The notes under the pieces: model-generated
The model's database searches: none
What the model was told of the DNA's origin: nothing
The model's input: the letters and a program-made list of their open reading frames with translations, nothing else
Assembly (NCBI GenBank): GCA_013398175.1
Contig: VZRZ01007410.1
Location: forward strand, 1,612,243 to 1,676,242
From: Climacteris rufus
Lineage: Eukaryota > Chordata > Aves > Passeriformes > Climacteridae
Direction: 5' to 3'
Length of the DNA: 64,000 nt
Shown here: positions 1-11,466 of the stretch, one piece after another
How positions within the stretch are numbered: the stretch's first letter is position 1
Layout: each line of letters begins with the position of its first letter
Translations under genes and position numbers: made by a program

Positions 1-375
1 GACCCCGGTGCGCCCCACCCCACCCCGGGCCGGACACCGCTCCGTCGCGGCCGCCGCGGGCGAGGCTGCCCACAGGGGCCGGGAGCGGGGCCGCCTCGCA
101 GCAGCGGCAGCCGCGGACACCCCGTGCTCTGCGCGGTGCCCCTCGGCCCCGGCGGCGGGGAGAGGGACGATGCAGCGGCCGGGAGGTTCCTCAGTGCTGA
201 GAAAGGGCTCTGCGGGTTAAAGCTGCAGCTTGCTGTGCCACCTGGCCCAAGGGGAGGGACAGCCGCACCTGAGCGCATTCCCGGCGGGGCAGAGCAGCAC
301 CTGCCCCGCGCACCCTCCAGAGCAGCGCCCGCGGGGTTCGCGGCGCTGTCGGAGACCCCACGCAAGGCAGGTTCT
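1..375. promoter_or_regulatory. CpG-island-like block, possible promoter or first exon
   Basis: This is a very GC-rich block with dense CpG, most concentrated in the first 190 bases (runs such as gtcgcggccgccgcgggcg), fading after about 375. It is cut by the left edge of the window. CpG islands in birds usually mark promoters and first exons, so a transcription start nearby or just to the left is likely. Direction cannot be told: I see no convincing initiator ATG with a good reading frame and no strong splice donor on either strand. Overlapping open frames on both strands are what high GC produces by chance. A non-promoter GC-rich repeat remains possible. Confidence 0.6.
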
Positions 376-3300
376 CTGCCTCAAGTGCCTTGAGGACCAT
401 AAATCCCCGCTGGAGGCTTAGAGCTGTATTATTAGTACACATTAAAGTAATATGTACATGCGGTGTGTTGTCTTGCCACAGGAGACCCAGGGCTGGGCTA
501 GGGAGTGAGGCCTCGTTTTTTCCACTGCACCAAGGCCTGTGCCTGCGACAGAGCACAGGACCACACACTCGTTTCTGCTCTGCCTGCAGAGAAAACAATC
601 CTACTCCCATCAGCTGTAGAAGAAAAAATGCATATGTACCTCCTAGCGCCTCACATGGGATCAGTAATGGCAAGCAGCAAGGGCTACAAATGGCAGGGGT
701 AGGCAGGAGTCTTACACTCCTCATTGCCTCATCTTTTTGCAGATGCAGTGCTTTTTGGGGGCAAACAGGTGCAAGTGGTGTGAACACAGACCTGTAGACT
801 ATCCAGCTGCCAGGTTTGCTTAGAACTCCCTTTTCCTCCGCAGCTCCTGTAGCTCCATGCTGAAAGTGTTGCTTGTGAAGGAGTAAGCCCTCTATAATCA
901 AGCTAAACAAATCATTTTCACAAAAGGGTTTCCTGCCCTTCCTTTTCCCCATCTTCACTGTAGTGGGGCTATTTGCAGAGCAAGGTCTCCAGCAAGCCAG
1001 GCTTACCACTAGGGAGAGCCTATAATGCATTCACTAGTACAACTCCAGGTTCTGCCATAAATATTTAAAACTCAATTACCATTCTCAGAAGCAGATTTTT
1101 GCATCCCACAGTGTTTCTTGATTGAAAACTTCCTAATGAAATAATTGAGATAACACAGGAGAAGTCAAGTAGGTCAAATTTCAGCCACCAGTTTTGAGTC
1201 TGGTTCCCCCTTCATGTCTGTCTCTGAATTGTCAGTCACTACCATCCCTGACCTCTTACGATGTGTTGTATACCACAGGCATCATTTTAGCACATGCAGC
1301 TGACTTTCACTTCTCTGTTGATCAGCTAGAAGGACTGTGTGAAAGATTTTGCAGCTCTCCCCTTCCCTGCCAATGCCCAGCTGAGAAATCTGAAGGGCAA
1401 ACACGTGAATTGCTTCTCCTGAGGTGTCCCTTAAAGGGGACAGGGGCCCCTTGCCATCCTTCCCTCTGCTCCGGGGGATGGGCCATGACCCACGGCACCT
1501 GCCATGACCCACCCTGGCCACTCAAGGTTCTACAGATTTTGTTCAGAAAAAGCCTTTGGGATGCTGGAGAGGGAGCTGTACAGTTGTTTTTACAATTTAA
1601 GAAGATCCTTACACCAAATTCACATCGGGCATTTGTGTAACGTCCTGTTTTTGAAGACACACACCAAGTCTGGGAGGCACAACTCCTTAGATGCCTCTGT
1701 GCACCAAGTACCTACCCTTCCCTCAATCATTTTCCCCTTTCTTCCTTAGAAAGCGCGTGGCAGCTGGTGCCTACAAGCAGTGCTATGGTACCAGACCTCC
1801 ATGGACACAAGGGAGGAAAATTCATTACAAATTTGAACCAAATGTTCCTCCAACTTTGCACTGGCCAGCACTGCTGCAAATTATGTCCACCAATAAGGCA
1901 GGGGGGCTACACAGATGTAGATAAAGATCACAGGCTTGCTGAGATGGATCCAGCAAGGCAGTGTTGAAGAGACAATGACTCTTAATGATGTTCTTGTTGC
2001 TGCTGTGATTGTATCATGACAGCAGAGTTAGCCAGCTCAGCTGAGACCAAGGTACCCCATACCCCCAATCTGGGTTAAGCACACAGCAAAGAATCCAGTA
2101 TTTCGGATCCACATGCAAATACAAGGTCCTGAATTGGAGGGGCTACCACAGATTTTAGCATCTGACTCCCTCTAAATGCACAGCTCTAAGGTAACCTAAG
2201 TGCACAGCTCCTGGCAGAAGTGCTACCAGAGAGATGCAGCAGACAAGAGGAACTGGAAAAGGTAATTACTCCCAAGAGGATCTGTGGATTGCTGCCATCA
2301 TCCCCCAGGCTGCACCTGTTATGAGAAGAGTCTATAAGTCTCTGGGGAAGAAATCTTGCAAAAAGTTCCCAGCAATAGTCTTGAAAAAAAAAAAATATAA
2401 AGGTAAATAGATTTCAGCTTCATGGTTTATTTCGATAAAACTTTTCAGTAGAACACGGATTTGTAAAAGGCAGCAAGTTCTTTGATATTGCCCTTTTCAG
2501 TTCCTACCTGATAAAAAGGGATCAAAAGGGTTCATCCAGTGCCAGAGGCATGGAAAGACAGCGGAAAGCATGGCCCTGCGCTCTGCCGTGCAAAGGCAGC
2601 TGTGCTTTTCTGCCCTTTGCTGCTCTCTCATCAGTCTGGTTGGATCAGGGGATCTTTTCCCATCTGGATTTTTCTATTTTTATAAGCACACTGTATGTAA
2701 CAGTCAATGAGAGCAAATTGCTATCACTCACTCAAGCACACCTAGTACTGGGGAGGTGGGAACCCCCATCATTCACGGGAATAATAGGAGCAATCCTTAC
2801 AGGTGCTGGGGTAGCTCTGGGATACCATAACAAAGGTAACTAACTCATGGTTTCTCCATTATGAAACTCATGGTTTCTCCATTATGATCACCTAAGGGAC
2901 CTCTAATATACAATATGTATGTAAGACCTCAGTGTCAAACTTTCAGTTCCACGAACAAGTCACCAAATAATCATAAAACCGAATGGTTTTATGAGAGCTT
3001 GTGAGCATTTAAAAAATAATCAGCACATGAGGGATCCATTCCTTTTCATTTCTGAGTCAACACTGGAGGCTTAAATCATATTTCCAGTGTTTATTCTGTT
3101 ATTAAGAAGCTTAGGAACCGTTTTTAGCCCAGTTTCCTAGAGAAACAAAATTTGTATCATTACATTATCTTTCTGTCTTCCTGTTTTCTTTCACCTGCTT
3201 TTGAATCAGTTGGCCAAACTGTCAGAGCAGGAGAAATCACAGACAGTAATGTTCCTAATTTTTTTGTTGTTTTTATTATATTAGACCTTCTTTGGGGGAA

Positions 3301-4170
3301 TATCGGTAGGAAACTTCTTTGAACCCTTCCCAAGCAAGAGGCAGGGAGTATTCAGCACTTTTCAACTCAGTCCAACAGTCAGTGAGCACACATGCATGAG
3401 ACAGCAGTACCTAACCAAACCTCATAATACCCCTGCTCATGTAACACCTTCCAGTGGAAAAAGATGAAGATTTCAATGGTCGCAGAACTCTGGGACTAAG
3501 GGGGAAAAACTACATTGACCATTAAAATCACTACTGAATCAAGGCCTCTCAAACCTTACAGCCTGCACCAAAGCTTTGCAGAAGGCAGTTGCCTAAAACC
3601 GTGAGACAAAAGTACAGCCCATAGCGATTGAAAAAGCATCCATTGGTGGAAACAGCTTCAAGCCCTGCTGATCACAGGTAATTGTCACTTCTTATATTGA
3701 TACCCTGTGATAAAATTACGATGAGCATTTTGGCTCATTGAAATCTGACAGGCTCATACACATTCCCTTGTTCTCTTCCATAAAACTCTGTTTTATTGCA
3801 TGCTTTTAAAGATTCAGCAGAGTGAGTATTTTTACAGGTCACAAACCTGAAAATTGGCATGTAAAAAGGATGCCTATTTATGGTAACCCCATTTAATAAA
3901 TTGTTGTGAAACCCCAGTTTCCCTTGAAAAAGAAAAAAGAACCAATTTCTAGTTAAGAGAAGAGTCTTCACCCATTTGCTAACATTAAAGGTTTCAAGGA
4001 GGAGAAGATGGTCAATGTGGCTACTTTAGGAGAGCAAAAAATTCTCTATTCACCCATATGACTTTCAGCCCACTTTTTGTTCTTGGGTTGGGTACAGAAA
4101 TTTGATCAATAATTTTCTCCTGATAAAGTGATCGTTTGTAAATGCTTATCTATTAATTTTAACCTTAAAA
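376..4170. other. Unique noncoding sequence
   Basis: No supported gene. The block is AT-leaning single-copy-looking DNA with a 12-A run at 2384-2395 and a perfect 23-bp tandem duplication at 2842-2887. A plus-strand open frame at 2550-2843 (97 codons) has a hydrophobic middle but no recognisable family and no splice or promoter context. I regard it as chance. Confidence 0.6.
2842..2887. repeat. Perfect 23-bp tandem duplication
   Basis: The 23-base unit beginning aactcatggtttctccatta occurs twice head to tail without a mismatch (2842-2864 and 2865-2887). Perfect identity suggests a recent slippage or templated duplication. No coding frame or known element overlaps it. Confidence 0.9.
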
Positions 4171-4590
4171 ATGAATCATGGAACCATAGAATGGTTTGAG
4201 TTGGAAGGGACCTTAAAGATCATCTTGTCCCAACCCCGCGTGCCCTGGGCAGGGACACTTTTCAGGTTGATCAAGATCAGGTTGCTCAAGGCCCCATCCA
4301 GCCTGGCCTTGAACACTTCCAGGGTATCCACAACATATCTGAGCAACCTGTTAGAGTGCCTCATCATCCCCACAGCAAAGAATTTCTTCCTAATATCTAA
4401 TCTAAACCTACTCTCTTTCTCTATGTATCAACTCCCTCTTCTCCTGCCAATACCTGCTCTTACAAAAAGCCGTTCTCCATCTTTCTTGTAGGCTCCCTCC
4501 AGGTACTAGAAGGCTGCAATTAGGTCACCCCGAAGCCTTCTCTTTCCCAGGCTGAACAAACCAAATTCTCTCATCCTCCATTGACATGTC
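4171..4590 (-). mobile_element. CR1 LINE 3' fragment (5'-truncated)
   Basis: On the plus strand the block begins with the reverse complement of a CR1 3' end (ccatagaatggtttgagttg, then gaagggaccttaaagatcat) and runs through the usual antisense CR1 tail: the stretch about gccccatccagcctggcctt, the aagaatttcttcctaatatc segment, and aggtcaccccgaagccttct near the far end. The element therefore lies on the minus strand with its 3' end at about 4171. It is truncated at its 5' side near 4590 and keeps only the end of ORF2 and the 3' UTR. CR1 is the dominant LINE of birds. The copy is moderately diverged and has no intact frame. Confidence 0.93.
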
Positions 4591-7500
4591 AGGTGATTTG
4601 GCATCTGTAAGTACAAAATGTCAGGAAGTTGCTCCTTCAGTATCAGCTGACTGCCTTCACACCCAAAGGGGAGATGTCCCTGAGGGTGATTCAGAGCACA
4701 GATCCATACTCTGAGTCACCTTCTTTCTGCCTGGGCTAATCTCTCTCCACAGATAAGACAGAGGGAAAAGCTTCCTGCACTGAAGGTTGGTGCCCAGAGA
4801 TAGGTAGTGCAAAAAGCCCCCTGAGGCTCCCAATCTGGAGACCACCTGGGTCTGCTGACACATGCCTTTGTTTCCCTCAAAGTGGTGGCCCAGACTAGTC
4901 TCAGTGAGTCACCTTGGAGAAGCCACAAATCCCATATCCCACAGGGTCCCACCTATGGAACTGTGTCACCACCTGCCTGTGGGCAGCATGTGCAGATGTG
5001 CCTGAGATGTGCTAGCCTGTTACCCTGGCCATTGGCCCATGGCAGCATGGCCGAGGTGGGAGAGGACCTCTGGAGATCCTCCTGTCCATCCCCCTGCTCA
5101 AAGCAGGGTCAGCACCAGCCAGGCACGCAGGGCTGTCTCCTGCTGGGGTTTGAACGTTTACTGCCAGTATAGAGAGCTGGATAAATGCAGCAGGGGTGCT
5201 ACCGCAGTGGTTACTCTCTGTACAGCCCTGAATATTGTCTCTGCTGCTGCAGCTGTCACAAAATGAAAGAGAGGGGGGAGAAAGTGATTATAAGCTCTGG
5301 CAATTATCTCCAGAGCTGCACTTTTATCTCCCCTTATCCCATCACAAGGCAATATTTTAAAAAAATATGCTTATACAAATCAGGTATTTGTTTTTTACTG
5401 TACTGAGTCATGCCTGTATCTTCTTAATAATTAATAGTTCACTGTATATTAAACAAAAGAGAAAACATGTATGTGAAAAATATTTTCACATCAGTGAATT
5501 TCAATTACCAAAACTCAAACTCTTCCGTTTTCCCAAGCAACGTTGAATTCGTTGCTGGGCACTAACTATATTGAAAGTCCATTAGTCAGACAGCCCCTCT
5601 GTCATCCATGTTAATTCGTTCTCCTCTGAAGTAGATGAGTTTTAAGAGAATTACAGTCCTCATATACAAACATCACCACAAATAAATGGCATGAAGATAT
5701 TTCATCATAATTTACTAAGTGCAACAACTACTTCACTGTTCAGGACTTGCATACTAAAGCATCATGATAGCCCTTTGGTGCCAGCTCATTCGGAGTAAAT
5801 ACAGGTACTCTTATCCCTGACAAAATGCTCCATTAAAAAGAAAACTCAGGTTGCAAATGTAAGCATTTAAAATTAGAAAACTAGAAAACACCCAACTTAA
5901 GGCTGACAGTGCAAGTCCCTCCTGACATAATCACATGGTGCAGGCTGCTTTTCACAGCATCCTGGGCTTCCCTTCAATTGCATGGGATCTCAGCAGCACA
6001 ACCCCACTATCCTGCTCCCCACTGCCAACGTCCTCTGTCACCTCCCCCTATGCCACCACCCAAGTTCCTGTCCCAGGCTCCCCTATTCCCTCATTCCTGG
6101 TCTCCAGCCCTGATAGGCCGCTTTCCACTCTTCAACACCATCACCCGTTTTCCTTGCCCAGCTGTTGCCTACATTTCATCCCAGCAGTTTCCAGCCTCAG
6201 CTTCCCACCCCAACTGCCAGACCAGGTTTCTTACAGTGAGGCCCAAGTATCTTCTCCACTCCAAGTCCTCAGTTCCAGTCTTTCTCTGTGGGCTGCTTTA
6301 GTCTACCTATTTGTGCCAACTCCACAAATAAAGGCCAGGACTCTTCCTCCTCATCACTTGGGGTCCAGGAGATCAGTGACACAGAGCACAAGTCTCCATG
6401 GCTGTGCCAGGAGGCATCAAGAAGAGCATGAACAGAAAGCTCCCACTCAGTCCCTGCAGCCACAGATAGACCAGAGCACAAGCCTCCACACACTGAAACA
6501 TCAAAGAGATCAGCAGCCACACTTAGAAGCCTCTGCTGGGTGTGCATAAACTGTGATTTTCCAAGGATTTATAACTTAGCTGAATCTGGGTGGTTTTCAC
6601 AGGAGCCAGGGTTGAGTTGCACCTCTTTTTTTTTTTTTTTTTGCTATTGCATTTTGGATGGGGACCCACAACCAGCCAGTGATTAATGTTATGTAGAAAA
6701 TCTAGTTTCATGCATTCAGTGGCATTATGTCTTTCATGGGAAAAAAATGTCATAGAAAGAGCTGAACAGCCAGAAACATCCCTCCAGAATCAGACTGAGG
6801 TATTCATCTGGCATGGAAAATGTTAACCCAAAAGATTAAGGTTTCAACAAGTTACAGAATATGCAAAAAAAAAAAAAAAAAAGAAACAGTGATGCAACTC
6901 AACTCTGACATTAATTAAAGCAAACTGAGTAGAAGAAAGGTTATTTTCTGTAGCATAGCAGAAGTACCTTAGGGTAGTAAGAGTCCACAGTTCACATTAC
7001 AGGCCTTGAGAAGATGAAATTGCACTGTGTAAACACTAAATATAGTTCATTAGGACCATTAGGACCAAAGAGGCACCAAGTTCAGGGTTCTTTACACCCC
7101 ATGATTGGTGTTATAAACCCTGCGGTTACCACAGGCAGAACGTCCTCCCCTGTCCAACAGGTCCTGTCATCATCGTGTACTTTAGCAGAGAAAATAAAGT
7201 GAGGTGTATGAGCCTCGATGTTTATGCAGACTTGTTCTCCTGACTTGTTTACACTGCACATTTCTAAGCCACTGGCTGATCTTGCCAGCTCTTACCTGCA
7301 GGACAGGCTGCTCTGAAGCATCCTCAGCTGAGTAACTTTACTCACACAGTGTTAACAGAGTAAGAAGCTGGAAGGTTCTGGAAGGAACCTAGAAGAACAG
7401 AATAATGCCTGGAATTTCAGAGTCAAATCTGAAGCATGCATAGAAAAACAAGTACACTGGGATATTTATGTGCGGGGTGCTAGCATGGCAGTGACTGTGC

Positions 7501-10500
7501 TTCATCCTGACATTTCCTGAATATTACATTATTTATAATTAACACTACAGCTGCAGATTCACCACCATTTGCAATGAATTAAGCAACAAAGCTCTTTCGG
7601 AAATCTCACGGATTTCCTGGGATAGACACTATGGCTGGTTAAGTACATGAATATATGAAGTAAATATATATGAAGATGAGAGCATCTTGTCTATGTCTCA
7701 CAGAGGGGATGGCATTGCTGGCAGCCAAGAAGTACATCAAAAACAATGCTGTCGCTGGCAGAGGTGTCTGGTCAGACTACTCCAGTGGATGCTGTCCTTC
7801 CACAGCAGTTTCTCGTTCGGGGCCTCATCCTGCAGTCCCTCACCCCTGGAAGAAGCTTGGGGAATTTCAGTGGTGTCTAATTTGAAATTTATTCGTGCAA
7901 GCAAATGTCCTCAGGACATACCAGCCAAAGCAGGGACATTCAAACCCATGTCAGCGTGTCCATAGTCTGGCAGACCACAGCTGTTGCCGTATGTCCACAT
8001 GGGCTCTCTGCCTCCTGCCCTGCTGAATACAAGATGATTCTGAGGGCACTCCAGTCCTCACCAGCTAGGAAGCTGTGGTGGCTGCAGCAGTGCAGATGCC
8101 CTTGCTAGTAGGGGTTCTACTGGTGCAGCCCCCTCAACATGGCAGTGCCACATCTGTTCGGCCATGGCAGTGGCAGCTTCAAAACAGCTTTTTCCCAGCC
8201 TCACTCAGTTAGTAGGTGTTTTTTCCAAACCACCTGCTTATGATCTGAGAGAATAAGCTGCTTATTAAGTTCACAGATCAGTCTCACTAATACTTGCTCT
8301 TCTAGAGCTCCAGTCAAGTGTGCTCATGTTTTCAAGCACAGCACCGCTTGTATCTCATGTAAGATTGCTGCCAGAAAATAAGGGCAGAGTTCCTAGTTCA
8401 GGCCTGTGGGCCGTAAGACTTGCCTAGATCTATATGTGTAATGTAAGTCCTGTGATGTATCAGCTCTTGCACATGACTCTAATTTAAAAAGGGTTGTTTA
8501 GAACCCCATTTTTACATCTTCCTTAAAGGAGCACAGACCTCCTTAGAGATGTGGCTGAAGGGCAAAAAAAAACCTGCCTAAGTCTCATTTCTGAAGTCAG
8601 ATGGGACTTACACCCTTAAAGGTTTTGAAAAATTTACTGTGTCACTGTTTGGGCTGATAAAAACTACCTGTGAGAAAGGTTTTTCTTTTAAACACTTGTT
8701 CAGGCTTGGAAAAGGCCTCTCCTTACTCAGGAAAGGAATTAAAAGCATTAAAGGTTGTTTCTCAACTTCAGAACTTTCCCTGTTTTTTCAGATTCTCTGA
8801 GGAGGCCACTGGTTGCAGGTAGGTGTGACTTTCAAGGGTTTGAGCCTTGCAGGGCCACACCAAGTCCCAATAAAGTGGACTTGATTGAGTGGTGGAGTTT
8901 CCATTGACTAAACAGGATTTGGAGAGTGTCATAAAGAAGTTGCTCCACATCTGTGAGACCTGATGTCCCCACCCACCTGTCTGCAAGGAGTGAGCACCGC
9001 ACATACAAGGAGGGAGTAGATTATGTCTCTCCTTTTTGCAAGGAAAGGTGGCCTGATTCTCATTTATTTCAATCCCAGTATCTATATTTCAGCATTAATA
9101 ATGGACCAACCTGCAGAAGGAGCTCATGGAAACCTACAAAGCTGCCAGGTTTCCACCAGGGAGGCCTTGGGTTGGCTGCCCAAGGCAGACGGGAGCTTTA
9201 AGAGAGTGTTTTGTTTAAAGTTGAAACGTTCAAAACTGTTTTGCACATTCATCATCCTCAAAGAGAAGTGCTTGGCTGCCCTCCACAGAGGGAGGGGAAT
9301 GTACAGCAATGGGACCCTCAGCAGCTGCCAGCAAAAAATAATCCAGAAGTACCATGAATAAATAAAAGACACTTTGCAAGTCCTAATATTACATGGCTTT
9401 CTTCATGCTCTCCCTCTAATGTTTTAATTCCCTTCCAACCGTTTCTGGTTTTAGCTTTTCTCATGCGTTGTTCTCTTCCTGTCTCTCTCCCTTTAAATCC
9501 TATGCTGCAGTTTGCGGTTTTCACCAAGTCCTCCCCCTCCATTTCTTAATTTCCTACTAATTTCTCACTTTTAGTCTTCTTTTGAAACCAATCTAACATA
9601 GCTCCACAATACTTTGCAGATCTCCAAGCCTTTTTTATCTTATTATTTTCTCTGCTAATGTTTCATCATAATCTTCCCAACTTTTAACAAAGATTCACCT
9701 ATGTGTGGCAGAGCTCAATTCTGTCTTAAAGTCAGAAGTGTTTTGCTTTCTCCTAATGTGTTTTTATACCGATGGTACTAGTGACAGATGAGATAAGACA
9801 GATTTTCTACTCCACTGTATCAGAAGTGGAAAAATTGAGTGATCTGCAGGCTCTGAACTCAAGATCAGCATCTCTTAGGCAAATGACTGAACAGAATCAT
9901 GAGAGAGACCAACTTCAGCAAACCCTTCTCTTGCTTAGGATGTCACCTTTCCTACCCATCATAGCTGTCTTAAGCAAATTGGACTGCTCTCCACAGGAGA
10001 CTCATTGGCCCAGGTAGTTTCAATCTTGTTCACTGCGGCTTTATCAAAGTTAGATCGGCAGCATAGTTCTCGATGCTAGGATTTTCTTTTTCTCTTTCCA
10101 CCTCATGCCCCATTAATTCCTTCCCTGCTGTTATGAAGCGTACTCTTCGGCCTGAGCTCGTTAACCACCTTCTTCACCCTTGACATGTTACAAATAACAG
10201 CATCCTGCTCTATCCAGATCCAGCCCCCGCCAGCTTGTTCTATCCTTTAATTTATGAGGAAAACTTCTCTGATGTGCGATGGTGGCTCCAGGAGACTGCC
10301 AGGTGGCTTTTGGGAGAAGTGCTCCAGTGGACAAGGAGGACCAAGTTACAAATCTGAGGTGAGAAGGGAGCCCACCTCTGGTCCCTTGCTCCTGCTTCTC
10401 TCAGTGTAGCCAATCCTTGCCTCACATTGGATTAATTCTGAGCTCTGAAAAAAGCTGCAGTTGCAGGTTACTGCTTGCCAGAGCCTAATTCCAGAGCCCT

Positions 10501-11262
10501 ACCTGTCCAGACATCCCATATAACAACAAAGTGCTGATGGCAGCATGACAAACCTCTCTTTGGAGCTGATGCTGTGTAGTCATGTCTGCAGCTGAAGCAC
10601 CATCACAGCCTCACCAGAGAGTTGGTTCTTGTGAATGCTATGTTTTAGGACACAGAGGGGTGCAATGGAGTTGCCACAGCATGAAAAATTAAATTTAAAA
10701 TAGTGAATATTTAAAGGCCAAGGTTATTCTGTCTGCAAGGTGTGATCTTTTTCTGCTGAGTACATGTATTGCACCAGCTCATTTCCTTCAGCCACCTCTA
10801 AGCTTAGGTAAGAAAACTGTGCTGTGGCATAGAGCTCTGCATATGGACTCACCAGTATTTTCTACAGATCTCTCACACGCCAGTAATCACTTCTGGGATG
10901 TAGGGATTTGAGGGTTTTTTGTGGAGTATCAGAGGGAGAGTCTCAGTTTATGGCCCTGGTGATAAGAGGTGATATGGCCCTGGCTATTACTTGTCCCCAG
11001 AGGTTTGTGTATGCTTATCAAGATCGATAAACCGCGGCAGCCATCTCCCAGTGATGCACCCTCGCCTGCAGCGATTGCTCTGGATGTGGAAACTGGCAAA
11101 TCTCTGTTTATCTGCTGATGGCTTCACTACCCTTATCCCGAGTGCGCCTCTTTCAGGAAACATCCACCAGTGTACTCACTCTGGACAGATTTAATTGCGC
11201 TAAACATTCATCTTTAATGTTGCAATACTGTAGCAGCTGAGCAGCTGCAGATTATTTTATTT
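4591..11262. other. Unique noncoding sequence with simple repeats
   Basis: No supported gene. There is a pyrimidine-rich stretch at about 5990-6300 that supports a 204-codon plus-strand frame (5935-6549) rich in Ser, Pro, Leu and His; I treat it as compositional. Homopolymers include T17 at 6626-6642 and A18 at 6865-6882. A partial repeat with the core cagagcacaag and ctcca recurs 90 bases apart (6382 and 6472). The small frame at 9772-10017 has a protein-like composition but no known family. Confidence 0.55.
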
Positions 11263-11466
11263 AAAAAAAAAAAAAACCCCGAAAAAAAAAAAAAACCCCG
11301 AAAAAAAAAAAAAACCCCGAAAAAAAAAAAAAACCCCGAAAAAAAAAAAAAACCCCGAAAAAAAAAAAAAACCCCGAAAAAAAAAAAAAACCCCGAAAAA
11401 AAAAAAAAACCCCGAAAAAAAAAAAAAACCCCGAAAAAAAAAAAAAACAACCCGAAAAAAAAAAAA
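11263..11466. repeat. 19-bp minisatellite, (A14 CCCC G)n, about 10 copies
   Basis: A strictly periodic array of fourteen A, four C and one G repeats every 19 bases from about 11263 to 11466, close to ten copies. Copies are nearly identical until the right end, where one reads acaacccg and the array decays into A-rich sequence. The minus strand reads as long T tracts separated by CGGGG. The array gives open frames on the minus strand that encode Phe/Gly strings; these are artefacts. Copy-to-copy homogeneity implies recent expansion, and length variation between individuals or assembly collapse is likely. Confidence 0.97.

Noticed and set aside
5935..6549. 204-codon plus-strand open frame
   Set aside because: It follows a C/T-rich stretch, has a biased Ser/Pro/Leu/His composition, lacks any motif, and a second frame is open over the same pyrimidine-rich tract.
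11263..11466. Regular repeats that could be mistaken for a CRISPR array
   Set aside because: The units are contiguous with no unique spacers, and the DNA is vertebrate.
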